Assembly: GCA_036270875.1 (NCBI GenBank)
Contig: DATBBR010000035.1
Location: 1 to 39,312 of the forward strand
Source of the DNA: Acidimicrobiales bacterium
GTDB taxonomy: Bacteria > Actinomycetota > Acidimicrobiia > Acidimicrobiales > AC-9
DNA: 39,312 bases
Reading direction: 5' to 3'
Part shown: positions 23,188 through 30,517 of the stretch, one piece after another
Layout: every line of letters starts with the position of its first letter
Position numbering within the stretch: the stretch's first letter is position 1
Notes under the pieces: generated by a model
Database searches by the model: none
Seen by the model: the letters and a program-made list of their open reading frames with translations, nothing else
What the model was told of the DNA's origin: nothing
Made by a program: the position numbers and the translations under genes

Positions 23188-24294
23188 TCATTGAACGGCC
23201 AGCTCCCGGCGGTAGATACGGGCCGGTCCCAGGGCCTCGATGCGCTTGGCCGTCTCCTCGAAGGCGCGCGACACCTCGCCGCTGGGCTCGGTCACGGTCA
23301 CCGGCCGGCCCTCGTCGCCGCCGGCGCGGAGGGCCGGCACGAGCGGCAGCTGGCCGACCAGGGGCACACCGAGCTCCTCTCCGAGCAGCCGGCCCCCGCC
23401 GGCGCCGAAGATCTCGTACCGCTTGCCGTCGTCGCCGGTGAACCACGACATGTTCTCGATCACACCCCGCACGGCGAGCTTGAGCTTCTTGGCCATCAGG
23501 GCGCTGCGCTGAGCGACGCGCTGAGCGGCCGGCTGGGGCGTGGTGACCACGAAGATCTCGGTCTTGGGCAGGTACTGCGCCATCGACATGGCCACATCAC
23601 CGGTGCCCGGCGGCATGTCGACGACGAGAAAGTCGGGATCGTCCCAATGCACGTCGGTGAGGAACTGCTCGAGCGCCTTGTGCAGCATCGGCCCCCGCCA
23701 CATGACCGGCTGGTCGTCCCCGACGAAGAAGCCGATCGACATGCAGCCCACCCCGTGGGCCACCGGGGGGACGAGCAGGTCGTCGATCACCATCGGATCG
23801 TGATCGATACCGAGCATCTTGGGCACCGAGAACCCGTACACGTCAGCGTCGAGCACCGACACCTTGTGTCCGAGCCGGGCCAGGGTGACGGCAATGTTGA
23901 CCGTGACCGAGGACTTCCCGACCCCGCCTTTGCCGGACGAGATCCCCAGCACGCGCGTTGGCGAGCCCGGCCGGGCGAAGGGATTGGTCGGGTCGCCCGC
24001 CCCCAGCTCGCCCCGCAGGTGGCGCCGAAGTCGGGTCCGCTCCTCGTCGCCCATCACGGTGAGCTCGACCTCGATGGAGCGGACCCCGGGCAGGACCTCG
24101 AGCGCGTTCCTGACCCGGAGGAGCAGCTCGTCGCGCCCCGGATGGGCCGACAGGGGCAGCGCCATCGTTACTGACACCCGACCCCGCCTGACCCGGATCG
24201 ACCGCACCATGTCGAGCTCGACGATCCCCCGGCGGAGCTGGGGGTCGGCCACGGCGGCCAAGGCCTCCCGCACCTCGGAATCACCTACCGACAT
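23188..24294 (-). CDS. mrp: Mrp/ApbC-family Fe-S cluster carrier ATPase
   Basis: A 368-residue P-loop ATPase that, by family, binds and delivers Fe-S clusters. Residues 1-85 are a MIP18/DUF59 domain; the Mrp domain begins about 114 with the deviant Walker A GKGGVGKS (121-128), then DADVYGFSVPKMLG and VVDMPPGTGDVAMSMAQ. The usual C-terminal CxxC that bridges a cluster in ApbC and Nbp35 is missing: the matching stretch reads ENMSWFTGDDGKRYEIFG, as I recall for mycobacterial Mrp. The ATG has GGGGAGG upstream. It diverges from the sufR-like gene, and the control region carries a dyad over its candidate -10. Confidence 0.92.
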   Translation of the reverse strand: MSVGDSEVREALAAVADPQLRRGIVELDMVRSIRVRRGRVSVTMALPLSAHPGRDELLLRVRNALEVLPGVRSIEVELTVMGDEERTRLRRHLRGELGAGDPTNPFARPGSPTRVLGISSGKGGVGKSSVTVNIAVTLARLGHKVSVLDADVYGFSVPKMLGIDHDPMVIDDLLVPPVAHGVGCMSIGFFVGDDQPVMWRGPMLHKALEQFLTDVHWDDPDFLVVDMPPGTGDVAMSMAQYLPKTEIFVVTTPQPAAQRVAQRSALMAKKLKLAVRGVIENMSWFTGDDGKRYEIFGAGGGRLLGEELGVPLVGQLPLVPALRAGGDEGRPVTVTEPSGEVSRAFEETAKRIEALGPARIYRRELAVQ

Positions 24295-24341
24295 CGGCCG
24301 CCTCCCCGGAGGCTGCGGGTGGCTTCACTCGAGCCGGCGGA

Positions 24342-24367
24342 ATTATCCCTACAGCCATAGGTACAAT
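24342..24367. promoter_or_regulatory. Imperfect operator dyad in the mrp / sufR control region
   Basis: Arms ATTATCCCTA (24342-24351) and TAGGTACAAT (24358-24367) with a six-base spacer match at 8 of 10 positions as an inverted repeat. The right arm includes the regulator's -10 TACAAT; the left arm, read on the minus strand, includes GATAAT, a candidate -10 for mrp. A SufR-like repressor bound here would shut off both sides. Confidence 0.5.
24362..24367 (+). promoter_or_regulatory. -10 element TACAAT of a leaderless sufR promoter
   Basis: TACAAT, then seven bases, then the GTG at 24375, with no ribosome-binding site between. This is the best-matching -10 in the window and fixes the start of the regulator. 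Confidence 0.55.
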
Positions 24368-24374
24368 ACCGGTC

Positions 24375-25169
24375 GTGCAGGGCAGCCCAGAACGCCCGGT
24401 GGGTCGATCGAGCGATCGAGAGAGGACCGTCGACACGAGGCCGTCCGAGCAACCGGCTCCCACTGAGACCCGGCCCTTGGGCGACGAGGAGTTCTCCGCC
24501 GCGGTGGCCGCCGTCACCTCGGCATTCGGCGACCCCACCCGCCGCGATATCTACCTGTTCGCCCGGGAGAGCGAGAGCGTGACGGCCGGGCAGGTTGCCT
24601 CCCGTTTCGATCTCCATCCCAACGTCGCCCGCCATCACCTCGACAAGCTGGCGGCCGGAGGGTACCTGGAGGTGTTCGTGGAGCGGTCGGGCTCCGGCGG
24701 GGCAGGACGGCCGTCCAAGCGCTACCGCGCCTCGGCCAAGGACATGGCCCTCGAGTTCCCTGCTCGTCGCGACGACCTCCTGGTCCTGTTGCTCGGGCGG
24801 GCGCTCTCGCTGCTGTCTCCCGAGGAAGCCGAGTGCATGGCCGAGACGGTCGGCGAGGAGTACGGCGCCGCCCTGGCCGCCCAGATGGCGCCCGGAGACG
24901 GACAACGCTCGCTGCGCGCCGCCATCCGCACGGTGGCCGACACCCTCACCGCCCACGGGTTCGCCGCCCACGCCGAGGCTCGGGGAACGTCGGTGGCCGT
25001 GGTCGCCGAGCACTGTCCGTTCGGCGAGACGGCCGCCCAGCACCCGATCATCTGCGCCGTCGACCGGGGCATGGTCAGGGGCCTGCTCGCCGGTCTCTAC
25101 GGCGACAGCACGCCGGTCGTCATCTCGTCCCGGGCACGGGGCGACGGCGCCTGCGTCACCGCCATCTAG
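24375..25169 (+). CDS. sufR: SufR-like Fe-S-sensing winged-helix repressor
   Basis: A 264-residue regulator. Residues 1-35 are disordered; the winged helix runs about 42-120 (FGDPTRRDIYLFA, LHPNVARHHLDKL as recognition helix, GRPSKRYR as wing). The C-terminal domain has C214 and C227 (C-x12-C, as in SufR) and C260, which could hold a labile Fe-S cluster; the third Cys of the classic four-Cys SufR pattern is absent. SufR homologues repress suf genes when cluster supply is adequate. Here it is coupled to a cysteine desulfurase (one-base overlap, TAGTG) and faces mrp, which supports this role. The start is fixed by a leaderless -10. Confidence 0.82.
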   Translation: MQGSPERPVGRSSDRERTVDTRPSEQPAPTETRPLGDEEFSAAVAAVTSAFGDPTRRDIYLFARESESVTAGQVASRFDLHPNVARHHLDKLAAGGYLEVFVERSGSGGAGRPSKRYRASAKDMALEFPARRDDLLVLLLGRALSLLSPEEAECMAETVGEEYGAALAAQMAPGDGQRSLRAAIRTVADTLTAHGFAAHAEARGTSVAVVAEHCPFGETAAQHPIICAVDRGMVRGLLAGLYGDSTPVVISSRARGDGACVTAI

Positions 25170-26317
25170 TGCCGGCTCGTCGCCACTACCTCGACCACGC
25201 CTCGACCTCCCCGGCCCGCCCCGAGGTCGTCGAGGCCATGGTCCCCTGGTTCGCTGGCGAAGGGGCCGCCGACCCCGGCCGCGTGCACACCGAGGGCCGC
25301 ATCGCCCGGGCCGCGGTCGAGGAGTCGCGGGCCCGGGTTGCCGAGCTGCTGGGCGCCCGCCCCCGCCAGATCATCTTCACCAGCGGGGGCACCGAGGCCA
25401 TCAACGCGGCCGTCTGGGGCGCGGTCCAGGCCCGTCCCGGTGCGGCGATCCTCAGCACGGCCGTCGAGCACTCCGCCGTCCGGGATGCCTCATCCCGTCA
25501 CGCCGAGGTCATCGAGGCGGGCGTCGACGGGCTCGGTCGCGTCGACGTCGGGTCCTTCGCCGTTGCCCTGGACCGGACCGCCGACAACGGGACCCCGGTG
25601 GCGCTCGCCCACTGCCAGCTGGGCAACCACGAGGTCGCCACCCTGCAGCCGATCGCCGAGACGGTCGCGCTGTGCCGGGACCGAGGGATCCTGGTGCACG
25701 TCGACGCCGCCGCCGGCGCCGGCCATGTCCCCCTCGACCTCTCGAGGCTGGGGGCCGACCTCGTCTCGGTCAGCGCCCACAAGCTCGGCGGACCGAAGGG
25801 CGTCGGGGCGCTCGTGGTCGGCAGAGGCCTGCGGCTCGATCCGCTGATCCTCGGGGGCGAGCAGGAGCGGGCACGGCGAGGAGGCATCGAGAACACGCCG
25901 GCGATCGTCGGCTTCGGTACCGCGGCCGAACTGCTCGCCGACGGCGGGTTGGCAGAGGAGGGGGCGCGCGCCCGGTCCCAGACCGGACGCGTGCTCGAGC
26001 TTGCCGGTGCCCTCGACGGCGTGACGATCTACGGCGACCCCGTCGGCCGCCTGCCGCACATCGCCTGTCTGGGCGTCGCCGGCGTCGAGGCCGAGGCCGT
26101 CCTGCTGGGGCTCGACCAGGAGGGCATCGCCATCCACTCGGGCTCGGCCTGCTCCTCGGAGTCGCTCGCCCCCTCCCCCGTCCTCGAGGCGATGGGCGCC
26201 GATGCCGAGCGCTCGCTGCGCGTCTCGGTCGGCTGGTCGACGAGCGACACCGACATCGACGCCCTGGTCGCTGCCCTGCCCAGGGTTGTCGACCGGCTCA
26301 GGGCGCTGCGGGTCTGA
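25169..26317 (+). CDS. Class V PLP-dependent cysteine desulfurase (NifS/IscS-like)
   Basis: A 382-residue enzyme that removes sulfur from cysteine for Fe-S clusters and thiolated molecules. It starts YLDHASTSPARPEV, the desulfurase N-terminus. The PLP lysine is K205 in SAHKLGGPKG, the nearby VDAAAGAGH carries the cofactor Asp, and the persulfide cysteine is C328 in GSACSSES, the longer-loop type of IscS/NifS. The GTG overlaps the sufR stop by one base. Longer frames upstream overlap sufR and are not real. No IscU/SufU scaffold follows, so the acceptor is unknown; a tRNA-thiolation role is possible too. Confidence 0.92.
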   Translation: MPARRHYLDHASTSPARPEVVEAMVPWFAGEGAADPGRVHTEGRIARAAVEESRARVAELLGARPRQIIFTSGGTEAINAAVWGAVQARPGAAILSTAVEHSAVRDASSRHAEVIEAGVDGLGRVDVGSFAVALDRTADNGTPVALAHCQLGNHEVATLQPIAETVALCRDRGILVHVDAAAGAGHVPLDLSRLGADLVSVSAHKLGGPKGVGALVVGRGLRLDPLILGGEQERARRGGIENTPAIVGFGTAAELLADGGLAEEGARARSQTGRVLELAGALDGVTIYGDPVGRLPHIACLGVAGVEAEAVLLGLDQEGIAIHSGSACSSESLAPSPVLEAMGADAERSLRVSVGWSTSDTDIDALVAALPRVVDRLRALRV

Positions 26318-26338
26318 GCTCGTATCTGCGGACTCGTG

Positions 26339-27106
26339 TCAGGCCGGGTTCGGTCCGAGGAGCTGGCTCACTGTCAGCGGCCGGAGGCTCCGCGCCCTGA
26401 TGGCGGCCACGATGGGCTGGAACGCCTGCACCGTCCCGGCGTGGCCGGTGTGCAGGCTGACGATCGATCCCGGCTGGAGACCCTGCTGGACGCGGGCGAT
26501 GACCTTCGAGGCACCGGGATCCTCGTAGTCGAGCGGGTCGACGTCGTAGCCGACCGACACGCCGTAGCCCGTGAGTCCCGCCTGCTGGAGGATCAGCGGC
26601 GTCGGTCGGTCGAGCCCCGACGGGCGGAACCAGCGACCGTTGTTGCCCTGGACCTGGGTCAGGACGTCGGCGCAGCGGGAGATCTCGCTCGCCACGGCGC
26701 TCGCCCCGAGACTGCCCAGGTCAGGATGGGTGAAGGTGTGATTGGCCAGCTCGTTGCCATCATCGAGGATCCGGCGCCCGATCGACGGATTGGCCGCCAG
26801 CCAGGTGCCGACGGCAAAGACGGTAATGGGGGCCCGGAGGGATTTAGCCTGGTCGAGGAGTGCGTTGGTGAGGCCGAGGTCACCCGACCCGTGGAACGTC
26901 AGGGCGACCGCCGTGCCCGTCCGTGAGCCGTTGGCGATGTAGGTGGCCGGGCGACCAGGCGGACTGGTGGGCGTCGGCGCCGGGGCGCCCGTTGTGGGGG
27001 CCGAGCTGGCCGGAGCCGACCGGCGCACGGCCTGGGTGCAGCCGGCAAGCGCCACCGCGGCGCCGGCGCCAGTAAGGAATAGTCTTCTCGGGACTCGGGG
27101 GGGCAT
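26339..27106 (-). CDS. NodB-like polysaccharide deacetylase-family lipoprotein
   Basis: A 255-residue exported protein. The N-terminus has a twin-arginine-like RRLFLTG (7-13) and a lipobox LAGC (20-23), so it is probably a lipoprotein. After a Pro/Thr spacer the NodB domain covers about 55-250. Motif 2 (H123-x3-H127 in HTFTHPDL) and motif 5 (LHTGH) are present, but motif 1 is TFHGSGD instead of TFDDGP, so the catalytic-base Asp is His and the metal Asp is shifted or lost. It may be a variant enzyme or a carbohydrate-binding relative. It diverges from the beta-propeller gene across 37 bases. Confidence 0.85.
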   Translation of the reverse strand: MPPRVPRRLFLTGAGAAVALAGCTQAVRRSAPASSAPTTGAPAPTPTSPPGRPATYIANGSRTGTAVALTFHGSGDLGLTNALLDQAKSLRAPITVFAVGTWLAANPSIGRRILDDGNELANHTFTHPDLGSLGASAVASEISRCADVLTQVQGNNGRWFRPSGLDRPTPLILQQAGLTGYGVSVGYDVDPLDYEDPGASKVIARVQQGLQPGSIVSLHTGHAGTVQAFQPIVAAIRARSLRPLTVSQLLGPNPA

Positions 27107-27143
27107 GGCGTGAACAACGCTATCGAAGGGAAGGACGGGAGCC

Positions 27144-28406
27144 GTGACACGCCTCGATGAGACATCCCGCGCCGGGAGGCGGGCAGGGACAGCGCGTCAC
27201 CGCCGGCCTCCTCCGGGCGTGCTCATCCGGCGCTGGGCGCTCGTCCTCGGCGGGATCGCCACCATCGTGGTGCTCTTCGTGTTCGCCAGCGACCCGGGCG
27301 GCCGGTCGTCGCCGCCGGCGGTGCCGAGCTCGGGCACCGGCACCACGTCGACCGTCGGTCAGGGCTCGTCGACCACGCTCGCCGCCCTACCGGGGATGCC
27401 GCCGGTCCTCAATCCGAACGACATCTACGCGGCCGACCGCCCGGGGGCCCTCAGCCCGGTGGTCAAGAACTTCCCGCAACTCGTCTACGTCCCCAACTCG
27501 GAGTCCGACAGCGTGAGCGTGATCGATCCGACCACGTTCAAGGTGGTGAACACCTTTCCGGTGGGCGGGCTCCCGCAGCATGTCGTGCCGTCCTGGGACC
27601 TGCGCACCCTCTGGGCGACCAACGACCAGGGCAACAGCCTCACCCCGATCGATCCGGCCACCGGCAAGCCTGGCGCGCCGGTGCCGGTCGAGGATCCGTA
27701 CAACATGTACTTCACGCCCGACGGCCGGTACGCCATCGTGGTTGCCGAAGCGCTGAAGCGACTGGACTTCCGCGACGCGCACACGATGCAGCTGGTCCAC
27801 TCGCTGCCGGTCCCGTGCGAGGGTGTGGACCACGCCGACTTCTCGGCGGACGGGACCTACATGATCGTGAGCTGTGAGTTCTCCAGCCAGATGCTCAAGG
27901 TCGACGTGCCTCACCAGCAGCTCGTGGGCACGCTGACGATCCCTGGCAGCTCCCCCCAGGACGTGAAGACCTCGCCGGACGGCAAGGTGTTCTACGAGGC
28001 GGATCTCAAGGCCAACGGCCTGTACGAGATCGACGGCAACTCGTTCAAGGTCGTCGGGTTCATCCCGACCGGCAAGGGGGCCCACGGCCTGTACGTGAGC
28101 CGGGACTCCAGATACCTGTATGTCTCCAACCGCAGCGAGGGATCGGTCTCGCTCGTGGACCTTTCCAGCCGGTCGGTCGCCGCCACCTGGCACCTCCCCG
28201 GCGGCGGGAGCCCGGACATGGGCGGCGTGTCGGCCGATGGCAAGGTCCTGTGGCTGACCGGCCGCTACAACTCGGAGGTCTACGCCATCGACACGACCAG
28301 CGGTCAGCTGCTGGCCCGCATCCCGGTGGGCCGCGGCCCCCACGGGCTGTCGGTCTACCCGCAGCCGGGGCGGTACTCACTGGGGCACACGGGCGTCTTC
28401 CGGTAG
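27144..28406 (+). CDS. Membrane-anchored YVTN-type beta-propeller protein
   Basis: A 420-residue protein with a basic N-terminus, one membrane anchor (about 31-48), a Ser/Thr-rich stalk and a beta-propeller of YVTN repeats from about residue 105 on. Repeat signatures include LVYVPNSESDSVSVIDPTTFKVV, YLYVSNRSEGSVSLVDLSS and SEVYAIDTTSG. Propellers of this type occur as surface binding proteins and in cytochrome cd1 or quinohemoprotein-like oxidoreductases. No heme-binding CxxCH is present. It converges on the cytochrome c maturation operon (11-base gap), but a functional link is only suggestive. The GTG follows AAGGACGGGAG. Confidence 0.85.
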   Translation: MTRLDETSRAGRRAGTARHRRPPPGVLIRRWALVLGGIATIVVLFVFASDPGGRSSPPAVPSSGTGTTSTVGQGSSTTLAALPGMPPVLNPNDIYAADRPGALSPVVKNFPQLVYVPNSESDSVSVIDPTTFKVVNTFPVGGLPQHVVPSWDLRTLWATNDQGNSLTPIDPATGKPGAPVPVEDPYNMYFTPDGRYAIVVAEALKRLDFRDAHTMQLVHSLPVPCEGVDHADFSADGTYMIVSCEFSSQMLKVDVPHQQLVGTLTIPGSSPQDVKTSPDGKVFYEADLKANGLYEIDGNSFKVVGFIPTGKGAHGLYVSRDSRYLYVSNRSEGSVSLVDLSSRSVAATWHLPGGGSPDMGGVSADGKVLWLTGRYNSEVYAIDTTSGQLLARIPVGRGPHGLSVYPQPGRYSLGHTGVFR

Positions 28407-28417
28407 GTCCTCCGGCG

Positions 28418-29383
28418 TCAGGAGCCCGACGGCGAAGAAGCCGGCGGCACGGGCTGGCCGACCGCGGCGAACGCCTGGGCGACGACATCGCTGGTGAGCG
28501 ACACCATCTGCCCCTGCGGATGGTCGGCCAGGAAGGCTCGGAACTGCACCGTTGCACCCACCGGGTCGTGGGCGTCCTGGAAGAGGATGTAGCCCAGGAA
28601 CACTCGGGCGTCGGGGTAGCCCGGGTCCTGGGCCACGGCTGCGCCGACCGACGCCCGCCCTTGGGCAAGAAGGCCCTGGTCGTGCCCCGCCACCCCGGCC
28701 AGCCGCAGGAGCCATCCCCGATAGGCAAGGGCCTCGGGTTGGCGGGACTCGACCGCGAGCACCTTGTCGTAGAGCTTGATGGCGTCGAGGTCCTTGCCCT
28801 GGGTGGCAAGGACCCGGGCCTGGACCAGCTCCTGGGCCAGCCGCTGGTCATCGGTGAGGGTCACCGACCCGCTCGCCGTCTGACCAGGGAGGCGGTTGCT
28901 GGCCCGGGCGATCACCAGGCCGGCCGCGGCCCCGACGAAGCAGACGATGACGGCGAGAGCAACGACCCCGCGTCGCCGGCGCCCCCGCGCCCGCCCGGCC
29001 TCCCCGTCGCCGGCGCCCCCCCGCCCGCCCGGCCAGCGGTGACGCCGTGTCGGTCGCGCCGCCACGTGGACGGCGCCGGCAGCAAGCGTCCCTGGGTCCT
29101 CCGCTGCGGGCGGGGTGGGCGGCTCGCGTGACGCCGGCGCCTCGGGCCCCGCCGGCAGGCCGTCGGCGTCGTCATCGACGTCGCCCTCGGTGTCGTCCCC
29201 CGCCCCCAGGGCGTCGAGCCGGCGCATGACGTCCGCCGCGCGCGCCGTGTAGCCGTCCCGCAGCCTTCGATAGTCGGTCTCGGTGAGGTCGTTCGCCGCC
29301 CGCTCGCGGTCGAGGTCCGAGATCGACCGGAGCAGGAAGTCGCGCGTCTCCTCCAGGTCCCGGAGTGACGCCGTGCGCGCCAT
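28418..29383 (-). CDS. ccmI: CcmI/CycH-like cytochrome c maturation TPR protein
   Basis: A 321-residue membrane protein, last gene of the ccm operon. Residues 1-60 form a charged helical segment (LEETRDFLLRSISDLDRERAANDLTETDYRRLRDGY) like the N-terminal part of CcmI; a Pro/Gly-rich linker with many Arg follows, then one membrane helix (139-159), then TPR-like helices (about 175-290) such as DAIKLYDKVLAVESRQPEALAYRGWLLRLAG. In System I, CcmI holds apocytochrome c for heme attachment. Here the membrane helix lies between the two parts rather than at the start, unlike E. coli. It starts two bases after the ccmH stop. Confidence 0.82.
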   Translation of the reverse strand: MARTASLRDLEETRDFLLRSISDLDRERAANDLTETDYRRLRDGYTARAADVMRRLDALGAGDDTEGDVDDDADGLPAGPEAPASREPPTPPAAEDPGTLAAGAVHVAARPTRRHRWPGGRGGAGDGEAGRARGRRRRGVVALAVIVCFVGAAAGLVIARASNRLPGQTASGSVTLTDDQRLAQELVQARVLATQGKDLDAIKLYDKVLAVESRQPEALAYRGWLLRLAGVAGHDQGLLAQGRASVGAAVAQDPGYPDARVFLGYILFQDAHDPVGATVQFRAFLADHPQGQMVSLTSDVVAQAFAAVGQPVPPASSPSGS

Positions 29384-29385
29384 GC

Positions 29386-29910
29386 TCAGCGGAGCGCCTG
29401 CTCGACGAGGGCCCGGTCCTCGGCGCTCACCCCCGACCCGCCGCCGTCGCCCAGTCGACGCCGGCGGAACACCACGACCAACCCGATCACACCAGCGGCG
29501 CCGGCGACGGCGGGCACCACCCACACCACTGCCGCCACCCCGCTCGCCGGCGGTCGCAACAGGATCCCCGATCCATAGCTGTGCGCCAGCTCGGTCTCGA
29601 TGCTGGCGTCGCTGCGCCCCCCCTTGACCCGGTCGGTGATGAGCTGACGGACGGCGACCGCCGTGGGGGCGTCGGACTCCGCCACCGACTGGCCGGAGCA
29701 GCTGGGACAGCGCACGTCTCGGGCGATGCGGTCGACCCGCTGGCTGACGGTCTCTGAGCCCGATCGGGTGCCGGAGCCGATGACCAGGGCGACGGCGAGC
29801 ACGACGGCCATCACCACCCACGGGAGCCAGCGGCGGGCGCTCCCGCGGCTGGCCGCTGCGGCCGGCCTCCCGGGCTCGGAAGGTTGCTCCCAAGAGTCCT
29901 GGGCGCTCAC
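29386..29910 (-). CDS. ccmH: CcmH thiol-disulfide component of cytochrome c maturation
   Basis: A 174-residue membrane protein with a CcmH/CcmL-type N-terminal domain. The redox motif is RCPSCSGQSVAES with C68 and C71, which reduces apocytochrome cysteines before heme attachment. One membrane helix precedes it (about 29-46) and another follows (about 124-145). VKGGRSDASIETELAHSYGSGILLRPP matches the conserved C-terminal block. The start is GTG, one base after the ccmG stop. The second membrane helix is followed by a short charged tail. Confidence 0.9.
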   Translation of the reverse strand: MSAQDSWEQPSEPGRPAAAASRGSARRWLPWVVMAVVLAVALVIGSGTRSGSETVSQRVDRIARDVRCPSCSGQSVAESDAPTAVAVRQLITDRVKGGRSDASIETELAHSYGSGILLRPPASGVAAVVWVVPAVAGAAGVIGLVVVFRRRRLGDGGGSGVSAEDRALVEQALR

Positions 29911-29911
29911 C

Positions 29912-30517
29912 TCAAGCCCCTTCCGCCCGGGCGCGCGACAGCACCTGCTCGAGATCGGTGGCCTTTACCGCCCCGAGGAGCCGGGCCACGACCCGACCGT
30001 CGGGCGCCACCACGAAGGTCTCGGGCGGGCCTCGCACGCCATAGGCGAGCGCGACCTGGCCGCCGGGGTCCGCCACCGAGGCCCACACGGCACCCGTGGA
30101 GGCGAGAAACCGCGCCGCGCTGGCGCTGCTGTCGGCGAAGACCACCCCGAGCACCCGGGCGTCATCCGCAGCCCGGTGCTGGAAGGCGAACTGCACAAGC
30201 TCGGGCTCCTCGACCTGGCACGGCGGGCACCAGCTGGCGAAGAAGTTCACCACGACGAATCGGCCTCGCAGGGAGGACAGGTCGACGGGGCCGCCGGTCA
30301 GTGCCGGGCCGCTGACCTCGGGAGCGGGCTTGCCCAGCAGGGGGCTGGCGGTGGTGGTGGAGCTCGCGGATGGGCGGGTCGCCAACACGGCAACCAGCGC
30401 GCCAACCACCACGGCCACGGCGAGCGCGGCGGTCATGACGGCGCGAGGGCGGCGTCGTCTGGGAAGGTGCTCGCCCGGCGACGGCGGCGCCGGGGGCGAC
30501 GCCACCGAGGGCGTCAC
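29912..30517 (-). CDS. ccmG: CcmG/DsbE-type membrane-anchored thioredoxin
   Basis: A 201-residue protein with a membrane anchor (about 29-46) and an extracytoplasmic thioredoxin domain (about 60-200). The active site is C97-P-P-C100 in FFASWCPPCQVEEPE; GPPETFVVAPDG near residue 160 contains the cis-Pro loop (typical of CcmG/ResA). It passes reducing equivalents to CcmH and apocytochrome c. The GTG overlaps the ccmF stop by four bases (GTGA). An in-frame ATG at residue 28 would still leave the membrane anchor, so the start is not fully certain. Confidence 0.92.
   Translation of the reverse strand: MTPSVASPPAPPSPGEHLPRRRRPRAVMTAALAVAVVVGALVAVLATRPSASSTTTASPLLGKPAPEVSGPALTGGPVDLSSLRGRFVVVNFFASWCPPCQVEEPELVQFAFQHRAADDARVLGVVFADSSASAARFLASTGAVWASVADPGGQVALAYGVRGPPETFVVAPDGRVVARLLGAVKATDLEQVLSRARAEGA

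Noticed and set aside
24595-26400. A 601-residue frame across sufR and the desulfurase
   Set aside because: It is a Pro/Arg/Gly-rich shadow of both genes.
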